DNA of 64,000 bases from Phoronis australis. Taxonomy: Eukaryota; Phoronida; Phoronidae. Below are positions 12,401-27,400 of the stretch, piece by piece. The translations under genes and the position numbers were made by a program. The stretch is taken from NCBI GenBank assembly GCA_002633005.1, contig NMRA01000684.1, forward strand, positions 64,001 through 128,000, in the 5' to 3' direction. The notes under the pieces were generated by a model. That model was not told where the DNA came from, ran no database searches, and saw nothing but the letters and a program-made list of their open reading frames with translations. Numbering within the stretch: position 1 is the stretch's first letter; the number at the start of each line of letters is the position of its first letter.

Positions 12401-15400
12401 CAACAAGTACACGTGTACCGCAGGGTCGTCTAACAACAGGTACCCTCTGACACAGCAGTGCATTGAGGTCCATATACATAGCTTATGTAGGAAAACGTGG
12501 AAGAGACGACAGAAATTCAACCTCATTGTCACGATAATGTGACTGTCGTCGGCGAGACTTTGTGTATCTAGTACATCATCTCTTTGAGGGATCGCGTACC
12601 ATCGGGTGGTCACGTGGTCTCCTTGCATGAAATTTTCCAGACATGAAATTTTCCTGACGTGTGAAAATTTCCTGGAGTAATAATTTTTATGTCGTAGCGT
12701 GATAAATTTCCGGTCCCGAGGTGTTATGCTTTGGTCCGGGCGCAATAAATTATAGGCCCAGGCGCGATAAATTTTGTTTTGAGTACATTTTTTTCTGACC
12801 TGCAGAGAATTTAGTTCTTGAATAGAAAATTTGTGTCCTGGAATTTTCTCCGCTTTGGCTTTCCATTGTGCACTGAGGCCCCTATTAGCACAACTGTTCA
12901 TGGCCATAAATGTAAATTGTGAACCAGCAAGTACACCTGTACCACTGGTTCGTCCTAACAACAAGCTTCTGACACAGCAGTGTCACTGAGGCCCCTATCA
13001 GCACAACTTTTCGTAGCAATAAAATGTAAATTGTGCAACCAGCCATATGACATTCGAACTAGCCACATTTGGAATTTTTGTAGGGTCTTATTCAATGTAC
13101 ATAAGTGTTTAGTTGAATTCTGTTTTTACCACTCGAGTATGAATTTTCAACATAATTTAGACATTTCAACAAGTTGGCTTCATCGTTGAACGCTGTTGCC
13201 TCTTGCACATTGCGTATGAATCGCTTTAATAGCACTGAAAATTACCCTACTTTGATTTCAAGGTATGATATGAATGATTGATTACAGCTAAATGCAATCA
13301 GGAAATTGAAAAACACTATACATGAACAACACAAACTGTAATCCCAAAAGCCATCCTATCGTGTGTGGGATTCAAAATGATTCAATTGCGTCTGAAATCA
13401 TAACCGTTATCACATCAATTTCAGGCCTTTACAAAAATATCCGGCGTGCATTCCGTAAACGCAGGAACTTCGAAAAAACACAAGATCGCGCACGATTTCG
13501 CGAGATATTGCAAGGTAACATTACAGGCGGAACACGTTATCACTTTGCGAGATTTTTGCGTCTACGGAACTCAATCCTATAATCGCCAGGGGCCCGTTTG
13601 ACTAAGCATTCAAAGTGCCTGTGGGAGCAATGAATCGTTTACGAGTTACTTTATGGACCCGATGGCAACAGTTTCTGACGGGTTCGCGTCCTTCTAGATC
13701 GGCTATTCTGTCCTCCATTCTCCAGTTCTGAAAAATTTCTGTCGCAAAAGTTTGAATCACCCATTATTGTGAAATGGGCCCCAACGGTCTGCTTGTAACA
13801 TAGATTGTGGCCTTAATAATTATTTCTAATTGTGTTTTACAGACAATAAGCGTATACGTGCGTGCCAAGGGGAAATCGAAATAAGTGTTCGTTGTAGATC
13901 CCCAGTGGGAAATTTCCTCCCTCGTGAGAAGAATGTCGCCATGCAGTTAACCGATTAAGGCAACATTTGGGTAATGTCGGAGCCTGTAAGTTGGCTTAAA
14001 CACCACAGGCAGTCAGAAACGTGAGTACACCGGAAATGAAAACCCCTAACTCACTGTGAGTTACTGCGCTGACGACCCCGTCATCGTTGCTTCTCTTTTT
14101 GCAAAACTTACACCACTGACCCTACCCTGACTCTCTGGTCACCATCAATAACATCTTTTGTTTACCTCCCCGCAATGATACCAAAACGATGCGATTGCCA
14201 CAACTTTAATTCAAATATCTCACACTACCTAAGAGAGCAAAATACGTCACTTTCACAAGATGGACCAATACCCTGCAGTTTGAATGACAACAAAACGTGC
14301 GACCTCTGTTTCACCAACGAGGTAGATAGCTCCGGCTTGACCTTGCACTGTCACGGGGAAAGCTGGTCGTCGTCTTAAAGGACAATAAGACGAGCGCTTT
14401 TGTCAAAAACCAACTTTTCATTTATTAGGTCATTTACCGCTACAAAATCGGTCTCGTCTCATTCTTTACTCATATTAGAACTGATGTCTAGACTTGAGAA
14501 GAACACGCAGTTTGTGATTGTTTCAGACTGGCCTCGTGACTTTTGCTGGTCACGGCGGGTTCGTTTCCGCTCCCCAAGCAGTGCGACGGCGGTTACGTGA
14601 ATTCTAGGCGTTTTATTGCAACAAATTTCAAAGGATAAGAACTCTGTTACGTTGCACTGAAAGAAAAAGTATGCCCGTGAAGAGTGTCGTATATAGCGAT
14701 ATTGTTTATAGCGACGTAAATTAGTGAAAGTTCCCAATCTCAAAACCTAAATATTACAAATTATACCACAATATCAGCCTCGAATGGCCAATACAACCGT
14801 GTAATAACTCATTTAGTTATCTCACTCGTGAGATAACATTTTGGCGGGAATCGAGGCCGGTTTCGAACCCGATCGCAAGAGTTTCGAGTCGTCGACTTTA
14901 GCACTGCACCATTCAGCGACTGACGTCATCGAACGTGAAAATAGAATACTTAAATGAGCACGCGCAACAATCGCATGTTCAACAAAGGGCATTGATTGTA
15001 CCGACATTTATACGCTATGAAAAATAAGAAGCATTATTTCATAAAAACGATATTTTAATTCACTGAATTTTATCTCTCATTTTCTCTCACTTGTAAAACA
15101 CCGATCTCCAATTTGAATGCGAGTATCGTGTCGTCGGGATCATGATCCTTTGACCTGAGCATTAAACTCGGTTACCAGTGGTAACCTACTTTAGCAGACG
15201 ATATTTTCTTGGTCGAAGCTTAGCATGATAAAATGTGTAGTAAGCTATAATAGTTGCTAAACAACCTTAATTTATAGATTCACTTTCTTTCCATTTTGTC
15301 TAATTGGTGTTGAGTACAAGCATTATTTGACAAAAATAGCTCGGCTTTTCTAAAAGGTCACGATCTCCTACCTCGGGCCTCTGACATAGAAAGTAGTTAC

Positions 15401-18400
15401 AAAGCCGAGGCGAGTCGAGAAAGGTAGATCGATTTATTGCAATGTTTCTCGTTCAGTATGTGGTATAAATAGATTATTATATGTTCTCAGTCGTTATCCC
15501 CCTTATCTAGAGCCCTCGTGGATTTTGGAGAATTATCGCCTGATGGGCTGACGCCCCTCAGGCGATAATTCTCCAAAATCCACTCGTGCTCTAGAATACG
15601 GGGGATAACGACTGAGAACATGTAATAATCTATATTTAACAATACGAGCACGCCCGCAATGCAAAGATTTGCCAGGAAGATAGCAAATAATCCGTATGTG
15701 TAAGTTCAGTTGTAAATAAACGTTGAGCGATTGTGAAATCGATTTAAGTGACGTCCATGACGAATGTGCAATGTGAATTCAACGTGCTGTCGGTAAGTCT
15801 TGAAACACTTCAATTGATCGTAGTTAATACATTAGCAAAACACTCGTAGAAAATATAATCCATTCGTGGTAAACATTTCCTGGAGCATTTGTTCTGAATA
15901 ACATTGTTATCTATGACATCCCAAGACTAATTTTGCATTCATAACCCTTGTCTCGCAGTCCGACATCTTTCTAAAAAACAAAATGTCTACCAAGTGGGAA
16001 ATCAGCTGGCATGTTACTCTAAAAACGCTCGTCGTGAACTTCATCAAAGATCAAAGGTTGGTTTATTTTTTACCTTCATCGTTTTCGCTCAGTGACTTCT
16101 TTAGTGAATGTACGGCACTACGGAGCAAGGATTCAGAGAGTTTAAGCCCACCACTTCAATAAATGACAATGGCGGATTCAGAATGTCGCGTAAGGGCGAT
16201 TGCAAAAGCCCTAAATTAAGGTATGCAGTCAGCTTTCTGGCCCATGTCTGGAGGTTGGGGAACATGAAGAAAGAACGAACTCTCGTCAATAAAATGGTAG
16301 ATCCGCTACTCGCCTTTGAGTTTATGGAATGTTAGTACATTTACACAGCAAGTAATAAATGAAGTTGTTATAACAACAAATATTCCCTAAATAAACTCCT
16401 TCTGTTTCTTTTCAATTTCATACGCTTGAGTACTTCATCATAAAATTTTACATCAAAACAATATAATTTAAACGTAATTCCCAAACGATGCTTTTTCAAC
16501 ACTTTTAAAAATCAAATATTTTCAAAATCATCAGATCTAGAATTAAATATGGAACTTTAAAAAAAAATAAATTTCAGTTGGATCACCAACAAAATAGTCG
16601 CCACCGTTGAAGGACCATCAGTGATCTTCGCTTTTTATGAATTACCAGTGAAAGTACATAATTATGCGAAATGTTCCTTTTTGTGACGTCTTTCGATTGA
16701 TGACACTTTTTCTTTGTTCTAAACAGGCGAAAATAAAGGCAAGAGTGTTTCGTTGCTAGAACACTTCCAGAGTATCAAACGTTGGTGAACTTTGTTTTGT
16801 ATTGAACTTTGCAACTGATGTGATGTATTGTGTTTCACATGTAATTCTCGGCCGTGAGTCATAATTTGAGATAGTTCATGAACCCCTCAAATTACTTATT
16901 TACCGACCGCAAATGCAAATCAAACTAAACCGGTTCTTTGCGGCGTGTACATTTAGGACAGGTGGAAGTTTATTAGCTCGTGAATATGTTTTTTAAAGGA
17001 TGCGATATCATAGAATCGCAAATGTAAGAAACCGCCTCAACATTTGTTTCCAAGTTACGATGACATATAGACATGGTGGGTTCTCAACGGAACCTTTCAT
17101 ATTTAATCAAAGGAAGGCAATTAGACTAAATTTAGCTTTAATGACCCAAAGAATGCACGAGAGGAAGGCCCGGATTAGAGCTTGAGTCAGCACCTTCAGA
17201 GATTGTGACAGAGGAATGTCCGTGGACGTCGGTGAAGGCTTTCAGGTGATGTTTCTTGAATGTGATAGACAATGTTTGGATCAGATACACGCAAATAAAA
17301 CCTCCCATCACATTCATTTCAATTCACGTTTAGTCAAGGGAACACTTGCATTTTTTATTTTCCAGCAGTACGTGGTGGTCGTTCGGGTGAACAAGGTTAT
17401 GGTGCCGGATACCACGTGACTCTGCTTTGCAAAGTATGAGAGTATACCCCTAGTACTCCAGTCAAGTATAGAAACCTTACACAATCTTACTTTGTAAAAA
17501 CACCCGTCGCTTGGCTTTGACATAATCAGTCACAGCCTGAGTGTTTACTGGTACTGGATACGACTACAATGACATCACTTTAAAATGATATAAGAGAAAT
17601 TGGAAATGGTATCCTAATAACTTGTCTGAAGCACAGTCGAAAAAATAAGTGTTTACGAAAGTGGCCAGTCTTCGGTTTTGTCGGGTCACATAACCTTTCG
17701 CCACTGTTACTCCAGATTATTTAATGATGGCGGTTCATTTTCAAGCGCAAGTTTTAAAAATGTTCATTGGTTTCAAAACTTGACTCTTCGATGAGTAAAA
17801 CAGTGGTATGACTATTAAAGCAATCAAACGCAAAAAGCACGTCATTATTTTGAGTTCCTCTAATGACGTCAACATATCTTCAGTTTTAAGGCAATTTAAA
17901 AATTGCAACAAGTTAAATCATGTTATTCCGCACCAAACAAATACACATACGCATCGCGTACGCATGCAATGCAGTACACCTTCAATTCACGTGAACTTTA
18001 GTCTACTTTGCACCTGACGGCATTTAGAGTTTCGACTGCATAAATTCTTTTCGTGTTTTTTTCACGTGTTGGTGTTAATCATAGGATCCATTCATGACTT
18101 TTTGATTTGGTTTGCAACAGATTGTTGATCAGATCTGTGAATTTTCTCACACTCGGTTATAGAAGTACGTAGATACTCGCTGACGTAATCTACACACACG
18201 CCGACCGTAAAGTTTGTCTGCCAAATGGATTTCCGACTCGTTTAGCAAGTTAACTACGGAATATTCATATCGCTTACTAATTGCCTATGGTTTTTTGGGA
18301 AAATTGTTTCTGACAATCCCTTGATGTTAGAGTGAAAATACATGTTTCGCGCCTCGTGAATTTAACACGAGGTTTTCAGAAATGCCAACAACTCTTGATT

Positions 18401-21400
18401 ACGACTGACATTTATCCTATACGCGTGATAGTATGGACATGAAATAAGGGTCGTATTGTGTGCTGTGATATGGAAGAACTACTTTTCCGAATTTAATGAG
18501 TATTCAATACAGATTTTCTGTATTCAACGCTCGTTGAATACGGAAGCCTTCTTTCTAGCCCTACTGAGCACACCATACACTACAATCACCAGAAACATGA
18601 TTGTATTATATAGCATCGCTTCGGGTTCAGCTCCGTGCGAAATATTTTCACATGTCAACACTATGATATACGTTTTTAAAACAACAAATAAAGTGTTCGG
18701 TCTCGGTCGATACGCGGAATAATGTCTCGTGGGATATTACTTCATGTACGCCACTCCCCGGTACGTTTTGTGTATTTATTTGCTGTTATGAATTGAGTTA
18801 AAATCATTCCAGAAAATCAGTAATCTCTGGATTCGGCTTCAAATATGACAGCCATATTATGATAGTGTTTTACACCAGTATTTTACAACGCATTGTTAAA
18901 AAAGCGTAAAATCGCAGAATTCTTGTACCAATTCAAAACATTTAATTAAGTAATTAAATCGGACATGATGTTTAAACGCGATTGCCTGGCAAACTAATTG
19001 CATCCAAAACAGCTTTCTCCATCAGATGATGGTGAAAGTAGGTTACTCCCATGACATTTGATACATGTGAAGGAAGAGTGTAAAGTGTGTGTGCGCGCGC
19101 ATATCGGAAATTTTGGAGCAAAGGAGGAGGCATCATTAACACACATACTTCTTGGCATAGAATCTTGACCGCATGAAATTGATGAAAGTTCGTTCACCTC
19201 AACCAAGTTGAAATATCAAAAAGGTTGTTGATAAGCAAACCAAATGTGAAAAATCCACTTGATTTAAATGATTCAGAAGCTAACGGTATTTTACACTTGT
19301 AGCACACAAAAACATGTACGATAGAAAGTGTACTTTGGTATTACGAAAATCGCTCTTCCTGAACGAAGGGAGGAACGCATTTTTCACAGAAAGTAACATC
19401 CACCAAAATTAGTTGCAACACCGTCATTTCATTTAAAAACAGTAGGTGTGTCCGTGCTCTAGGTGCCTTTAATTGTCAATTAAAAACAAACCTAGAGCCG
19501 AGTCTGCTGAAGTAATTAAGCTGCAGTAGAAATATTCGAAGTGACAGTTCAATCGTAAGGCACTTCGTTGAAGGAGCAGATGAAGCGTGGAAAAACTGTT
19601 GTCACACCTCGTTTTAAAGCTTCAAATATAAAGATTACCAGTGACTTTAATTTCATACCATGAATATATATTTTAGCAAAATTGGGAAATAAGCCCAATG
19701 CCTTCTCACAAAACCCAAGGACGATCCCATTTCAAGCTTAAGAAATCTGCAAACCTGTCAAGAAATAGCCCACTTTTGCATATGATTGGAGTGGCAAGCA
19801 CAAAATGCCTGTTTTCAGGATGTGCATGCTACTGTAGATCATATGATGTGTAGTCTGACGTTTAACCAAAAAAACTACCACAGTCACGGTACAACTGTAG
19901 TGTTGAGTTCCTTAGACGCAAAAATCTTGCGAAGGGAGCTATAGTGGGATCACGTGCTTTGCTTGTAATACAAGTCGATGTCTCGCGAGTTCTTGCGTGA
20001 TCTTGGGTTTTCGCGAAGCACGCCGGGTAACACAATTGATCACGTGATACTTGCGAGATCACATTTGTACGAGCAGGACATTAGCACACTTACGGTCTAA
20101 TTTCACTAACAACTGACCTATCGCCAGGATTTTGAGTGACGGCTTAACTGACCATTTAGAACCCATCATTCTTTACACACCTTCGTTTCCAAGGTGCCAT
20201 TTTACCCAACAAACAACACATTGCCGGGTAAAGCTTATTGTTGGTTAGTCGACATTACGCAAGGGGGCGGAGCTTGCGATAGGTCAATTCCTTTACCAAC
20301 CCAAGTCACATGCGTCATTTTCAAATACGCAATGGTAGCGGTGGTCAACTCCAATAAAGGCGGAAGTGATTTCTTGAGTCGATGATGTTTCGTGTTCATG
20401 GTGGTAACGGAAGTAGAATCCCGTGACGGTAAGGAGTATTATGAGACCGGTTTTAAATGAGAGTAAACGGCCCAATTCCAATTTCCTTTCTAAGTAGCAA
20501 AAAGGGTAAAATGTGTTCAGTTCTTAAAAATGATGAGCCCATGAGTACATTACTTTGGTAAACATTTTTATATTTTCATTCAAATCACATCCAGTGCCTT
20601 TTAATTCCACCGTAAAACAAAACAAATACTGATCGAGCAAGCTTAGCCAGACACATGATCGAAGGCGTGAAGCATTGTCGGGTAATATAATGCCTGAAGA
20701 CAAAAGTTTCAAATCGCATCACATTGTGCGTTCATGGCTTAAAATTGCCATGTGAAACCAAATGTGGGTTTTATAAAGCGTTTGCAGTCAATTTCCATTA
20801 ACAAATCAACTCTCGATCTTCTAATGTCAAAAAACGGTTAGCTATTATCAAAAGGTGATCAACATTCTAAAAAGAACTCGCTTTCCCTCTTAACTCACTT
20901 AATTATTGAATATGCAATTATCTCTCGAGTATGGTATTGATCATCAATCTTGAAAAAAATTCCGCAATCACCATTTGTTTCATTGCAGTTACAAACTATT
21001 TCTACTCTCTGCAATCTTATAAACAATTTCATCAGTGTCAGGGATGGTAATAAGATTTCTACTTTACAATGTGATTAATAGACACTCAAAATGGCTACAC
21101 AACGAGGTTGAAAGGCCGTGAATTATTCACGAAAGTAACAGCTAAAGATGAGTATATTTCAGTACAAAGCAGCTGAAAAACCAAAGCTTCATGTTGTAGT
21201 TTAGAGCAAATGCTCGGTGTTTTAGGAACACTTTACTGCAACACAGAACAGTGCAATAATGGTACAAAGAATCAGCAAGGAAACGAATCGTTATAATTAG
21301 GCTGAGGACGTATGAAATTCCAGTTTTAATCCACGTAGGAAAACAAATCTGCTCTATCAATGAAGTTGAAAAGGTTTATTACAAGAGGCCTAGTATACAA

Positions 21401-24400
21401 TTTTGTTGCATAATTGATTTGTTATCTCAGTATCACATGCTTGTTAATTATGTATTTATTCTCCGATAGTGTCCTGGCTGATAAATATGTATTCTAAACA
21501 AACACGTTAAATGAATATTTAGTCCAAGTAGTCAATTTCCAACTTGAAAAGCAGTTGTTCTTGAGATTTTAATTAACTAGTAAGGGAATCTTTTCCGAAC
21601 TTCAAAGTGTAAATAGGCAGCCAGGCTATTCGTCTGGATGATCAGCCCCACACATACACGGAGTCCGTACCCGACTAATTGGCAACTTTGATAGTGTGTA
21701 CGAAGGATAATTTGAGGCCTCTAATATGTACGCCTTCCATGTATAAAAATGTGGAATACATTGAGTTGAATCTATCACAGTAATAATAGAAACGATTAGA
21801 CCTAATCAGCCCAGAGAACAACAATCACTTTGTCAAAACGGGTTAATAGCTAACTAAATTATAACAAATACACGTAATTATGTCTCATTTTCTACAATTA
21901 ACACTTTAGCTATCATCAGTCGAAATGCCAGACTTTCAGCTGGCTCGACTGCGCATCTGAAATATGTCAATTGTGGCTTAGCGGGTGGTAACCCGACTGG
22001 TAATTCTAAGAAATCCATGATACTGTCAAATTACTGAAACTAATTGGTAGAATATATGTGTGTGTCTAGCATTATAATATCTGTAAAGACTGGCTTGTGA
22101 AGAGGTTTTGGCCCTGTGCTCCAAACTACTCCATGCATTCAACAGAAATCAGACGAAACACCGGAAGCCTGCAAACACGTAATTTAAAAAGTTGCTGTTG
22201 CGATTTCGTGGCCAATTGGTATGATTCGCGATTATGCTCTCGACTACAACCTCTTTCGTATTCCCTAAGACTAAATCAACGGGAAGTTTTATACTTGGAT
22301 TTCGATCGCAATTAACACCGCAACAACGTGAGGTGCAGTCGCTCTGATTTAATTTATCAGTAACTCGAGCAATGGTCTTCGAAAGGAATTACGTGTTCAC
22401 TTGGATTCAATTTGCAAACTCTTTTCAACGATGAATGATATTTCGTCGGATATTTCCGACTTATGTGATGGTTCTAGATCTGGTTATGAGAAATCTTTAC
22501 TTATTCAAGTACCGTGCTTGGCTTATGGTTACATGAAATATTCTCTTAGACGTCATGACGATCCTCATAAGTAGGTAGCAAATCGCTATTGCAAAACACA
22601 TTTTTTTGCAGTTGAGAAAATCTGCGACGTGCATATAAGAGTTGACGGTTGTATGGTGCATCAGCTTGCTTCAACATCACTGGGGCTGGCTCACGCACAG
22701 ATTTCCTTCATTTGTTCGATGCCAATGCTTGTTCATTTTACGCTTATATTCTGTTAGGAAATGTTTCCCGAAAGCTCCGACGTTGACCAACTGTAGGCGT
22801 AACTGAGATATTCTGCGAAAACTGCTTTATTGATAAAAAGAATATCATACCTTTTCATTCTTGTTCTGGCTTAGTTAAAAACCACCACACATAGCAGGAT
22901 ACTGTTAAGGCGCTTATATTGGCTTGTTTTACCGTATTTAATACGATTTCTCATTCGGAGCATCGAGTAATCCAGCAACAAGCTAAGAGATTTCGCCACA
23001 GCGCGACCAACTTTGTGTAAATATAGGTCACGGTACCATATGATCCACACGATTTCATTGATCAAGAAAACGGTATTTTGCAATACTAAAATGCAACACC
23101 GTGAATGAAAGCCGTGTTGTCCCAAGCGCCACAAACACATTTCATCACCATTATCGAAATATCTTTAAAAACGCGAAAATATAAGAAAGTCAAGGCGCGT
23201 TAGTAGTTGTTGATCACGCTATTACGTCACTCGGGACAGCCAATGAGACGCCAGGAGCTAAGTAATATAATGTGGCAATGTAGCATAATTAGTTTATCCC
23301 AAATCTCTATCTCACGCTCGAATGTGGTGCTTTTAGTATTTTAAGCGAACGTATCTGCTTTGAAAACCTAGAAAATCAACGGATCATCCGATTGACGATG
23401 AAGTCCCCACGATCCAGTGGTACACTCGACATTAAGTGGTTCTAATCAAAAATGACTCTATTTTGTACTCTGGACTGTTCCGTAAGGCGGACACTATAGT
23501 GGGGCACTTGCATGTACTTCGAGAAATCGTCGCTCTTGGAACGGAAACAGAGAATTCAAACCCATAATTCAACATTCCGGTCTCGCCGATCAATCGCTCC
23601 ACAGGCCTCCATTTAAAGCTACATTTCACCCGTTTAAGCTGACATAAAGCGTGACATAAAACCACGCAATGTGTACATTGCGGAGACGTCATTGAGCACT
23701 CACTTGTGAAGTTCTTGCTGACAGTTCTTCATCAATATTCCATTCGTGATTGTTTGCATATAAATATTTGTGAAACAATTCCACAGTGCGCGCCTGAGTG
23801 GGCAATAACCCAGACGTGATATAGTATTTCACAAAACATTAACTGGATCATTGTTTGACTTACTCCGAAATGTAATAACGTCGATAGGCCTACTGTAAAC
23901 CTAGTCGGCAAGAAAAACAAACTACATAAAGATAAAATGGAAGTAAACCAGGTTTTGAAGATTTCCACCAATCCTCGATCTGCTGCCTGCTATTGCATCA
24001 TTGGCGTCAATCGTCGAAGTCCATGTTAAACGCAGTAATCAATTAAAATCTCATACTCCAACTTTGAACAATGTCGGCAAAACACAAACAGAAGTAACGA
24101 TAATGAACCAATATTCTCGTTGTGACCTTGAAAATAATATCAAGGCCATCAAATTCGACCGGCGGGTCTCGATGCCTTTGGTGCAAAATATGAAAAAAAT
24201 ACCCAAAAAACAAACGCTCTGCTTGAGCTAACGTGCTACACAAGGTATACTACACGGTTAACGGACTGCAAAACACCATGTCGAACGCAATAACACGATT
24301 CACATACACGTACAAGCGCTACTTACCCTGGAAGCCGATGAGTCCGTGACCAACGTGTATTCGGCATGATTTGTCGGAGTGAACCGTGTTTGACTGTCCG

Positions 24401-27400
24401 TGTGACGTATTTCTAAGTGAATGTGAGTCCGCGGCCGTGTTTTGTGAGTGAAGTGTGTTGTAAGTCCGATCCCGTGTATTTGAGTCAGTGAACGGTGTTT
24501 TCAGTAAGTGAGTCGTGTTTTTGAGTCCGACACGGTGTTTTGCAGTCCGTTAGTAGTGTAGTTAAGGCATCTTGTAACAACATCAGTTTGAACTAACGAG
24601 CGACGGGAGACAAAAACCGAAGCTTCCTTGCACATCAGTTGGAGGGATGTAGACACATGAGGATTAGTAGCAAAACAATTGAAATTTGAAATTCTGAATA
24701 ATTATGATCTATGAATAGATGTAACTGACGAATCAGGCATGCAGGTCATCAGACATAAGTGGCCATAAAAAATCTGAAATTTCATCACTTTCAGGATAAT
24801 TGCATGCCTGCCACGGATTGAGTACATCGCCGTGTAAGGCGGAGTCGTCGGAACCGCAGATTTATTCAGCTCGACTAGCTAGGCACAGTGAAATGACACT
24901 TGTTAACTCCTTAAAGTACTTAAAATCACCAATTTCATACAAAAAACACCAAAAGCCAATCCCACCAGTCGATCAGCTGTCAAATTAGAACGCCGGCAAA
25001 GACTATCTGACGATATGTTAAATAGTAGCTGATCTCGAGTTACGAGCGTTTACGTGTCGATACATACTGCATAGAATCGGGAGAACCAAACCCAGCATTA
25101 GTCATCTTTCATTGTGTTTAATGTGGGAAATCTTCAGGTATTACTGTTCGTTTTGCTGTGCTTTATGGTATAACAAAGAATGGCTAGGTTGATGGTTGTG
25201 ACAACGCAGTATTTGAGCACGCTGTGGCTCTTTTCATTTTCCCCCGGGACATCGGAGAAGCGAAGGATATGGCACAAGTTTGCACAAGCTTGTGTTGGTG
25301 GACATGACACACTGGCGCTGAGTACATTAATTGATCTATTGGCAGGATTTTGAGTGACGGCTTAAGTGACCACATAGAACTCCTCATTCTTGACACACCT
25401 TCGTTTCCAAGCCGCCATTTTACCCGACAAACAACACGTTGCCGGGTAAAACTTATTGTTTGTTAGTCGACATAAAGCAAGGCGACGGAGCTTGCTATAG
25501 GTCAAGTCGTAATACTCATCTCCGTTGAGCTAAGAAACTTTCAATTAAAGTCGCATTTCTTCAATTTTATCGTTTTTCGGACATGTATATAATTCACGGT
25601 TGCGATGTGCAATGCCATAAAGGAAGGTTTAACGATGTTGACAATGTATTCACTTAAGTCACAACAAAGTCATTGTGGTTTTAAGCACTTTAAAGCTACA
25701 GGCATTTAGGGCCATTTCGAAGGTCAAAAGCGTCAACACTATACCTTATTGTTTTGACAAGTTCCGACAAGTTCCGGGGTATACGGAAATTGCCGTACAG
25801 ATGGTTAACTTTCTCAAGACCATTTCTCCTACGAAAAGGCACCTTTTCCGTCAAAATTGCCCACAAAATAGTGCCTTCCTATTTAGCTCCCTACGAAAGG
25901 GCTCTTTTCAGATGTAATTCCCTACAAAAAGGTTCACCATGGGAGTTCAAGCTCTTCAAAAGGTTTCTTTTTCCAACTAGAAAACTGTATAGAAAGCTAT
26001 TAATACCATCTTCTTGTGCCGTGTGTGGCTTAGTTGGTTAAAAAGACAGCTGTCCAATAATTAATACGATTGGGCAAGGTTCATTGAATTAAACCCTAAC
26101 GGTGGTGTTTTCGGAACAAAACTCTGCAAAAGGGTGACATTTTGAAGAAAGTTCTCAACAATAACGCGTCCCTTTTTCGAGGGTACGTCGATTTATCGTG
26201 GTATTTCAGAATATTCTAAAGTGTTAAAGATTGTGTTTTAAGCCTAGGCAACGTCAGAGACACCCTTACAGCTTCGGCTAGGTAAAAGGACTTACCATCT
26301 GACTGCGAGCTCAAAAGCAAACTTCCGAACTTTTTCCAACTTCCTTCATCTCCAAGCCATTAAAAACTTGGAATAAGATTAAAAGGACATTCCACCCACT
26401 CGGTCGCATTATAGTAACTTCTTTACGTGATCGCTGAAGTTATTCACAGACCAATAAATCGCATAATCTGCTAAATGAAACAAAACTGACGCGCAGACGC
26501 ACTTGTAACGCAGCAGAATACAAAGGCTTACAATTGCACCGCAACACGTAGCTCACGTGCAGCGATGGGAATGACGTCACAGTGGGACAAATCAGAGTGT
26601 TCATTAATAGAACAGGTTACTAATCTGCATTCACGCTGGTCTAAAAGTTTCGTCTTTCGGTTTTACAACTTTTCAAATCATCACAATTTACTGAACCTTT
26701 TGGGTTACCGCCTTATATTGGTAGCCTTTTCGACACGTGAATATGCATTACAGGTCATCGTTAATTAACAATTTCAATTGTTATCTGTCAGCCCCATCAG
26801 GAACCCCATTTAATGCAGAAAAAAATTAGGGGGCGCTCGTTTAAATCAAACCTAGTGATGTCATTAACCATTGACTTCGGAATTCAACGCAACCGTATTT
26901 TAATTAGATCCGGTCAGATTCTCTCCACATGAGTATTTTCGGACGAAAACTTCATGGCAGAATCTTGTAATATCGGGTTTCAAAAGCAAAGACAAATGAA
27001 CATTTTTTTTGATAATTGGGCTTCACTTCTTTTGCTTCTCGTAAATTGAGTGGACTCGTGAAGTGTAGGCGATTTCCACAACACGTTGTTTGGCAGTTCT
27101 AGGTGACCAGACACGTGGACGAGGCGGTCTGAGTCGCCATCTGGTGACTGTATCGGCAATACGACAGGAGCGAAATTCGTTGACATAGAAGAAGGTGTGC
27201 ACCTACTGACAACATTGTTTTTCATTATTGTGAAAATTGAAGATGAAGTTACGTGGCTGCATAAATCAATTTATCGGATAGTTTTGAAAATTTTCAGGTC
27301 GACCTGCAAAAATATTCAAGCCTATATTGGAGACTTATGAAAGAACTGTGCAAAACTCAAGTCGAAAAATTATCTCTGAAATCCCTTTGTTTGTAACGAT

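Noticed and set aside
12227-12964. 245-codon minus-strand open frame, longest in the left half
   Set aside because: Coincides with the 111-120-bp minisatellite; the peptide repeats with the DNA unit and resembles no family.
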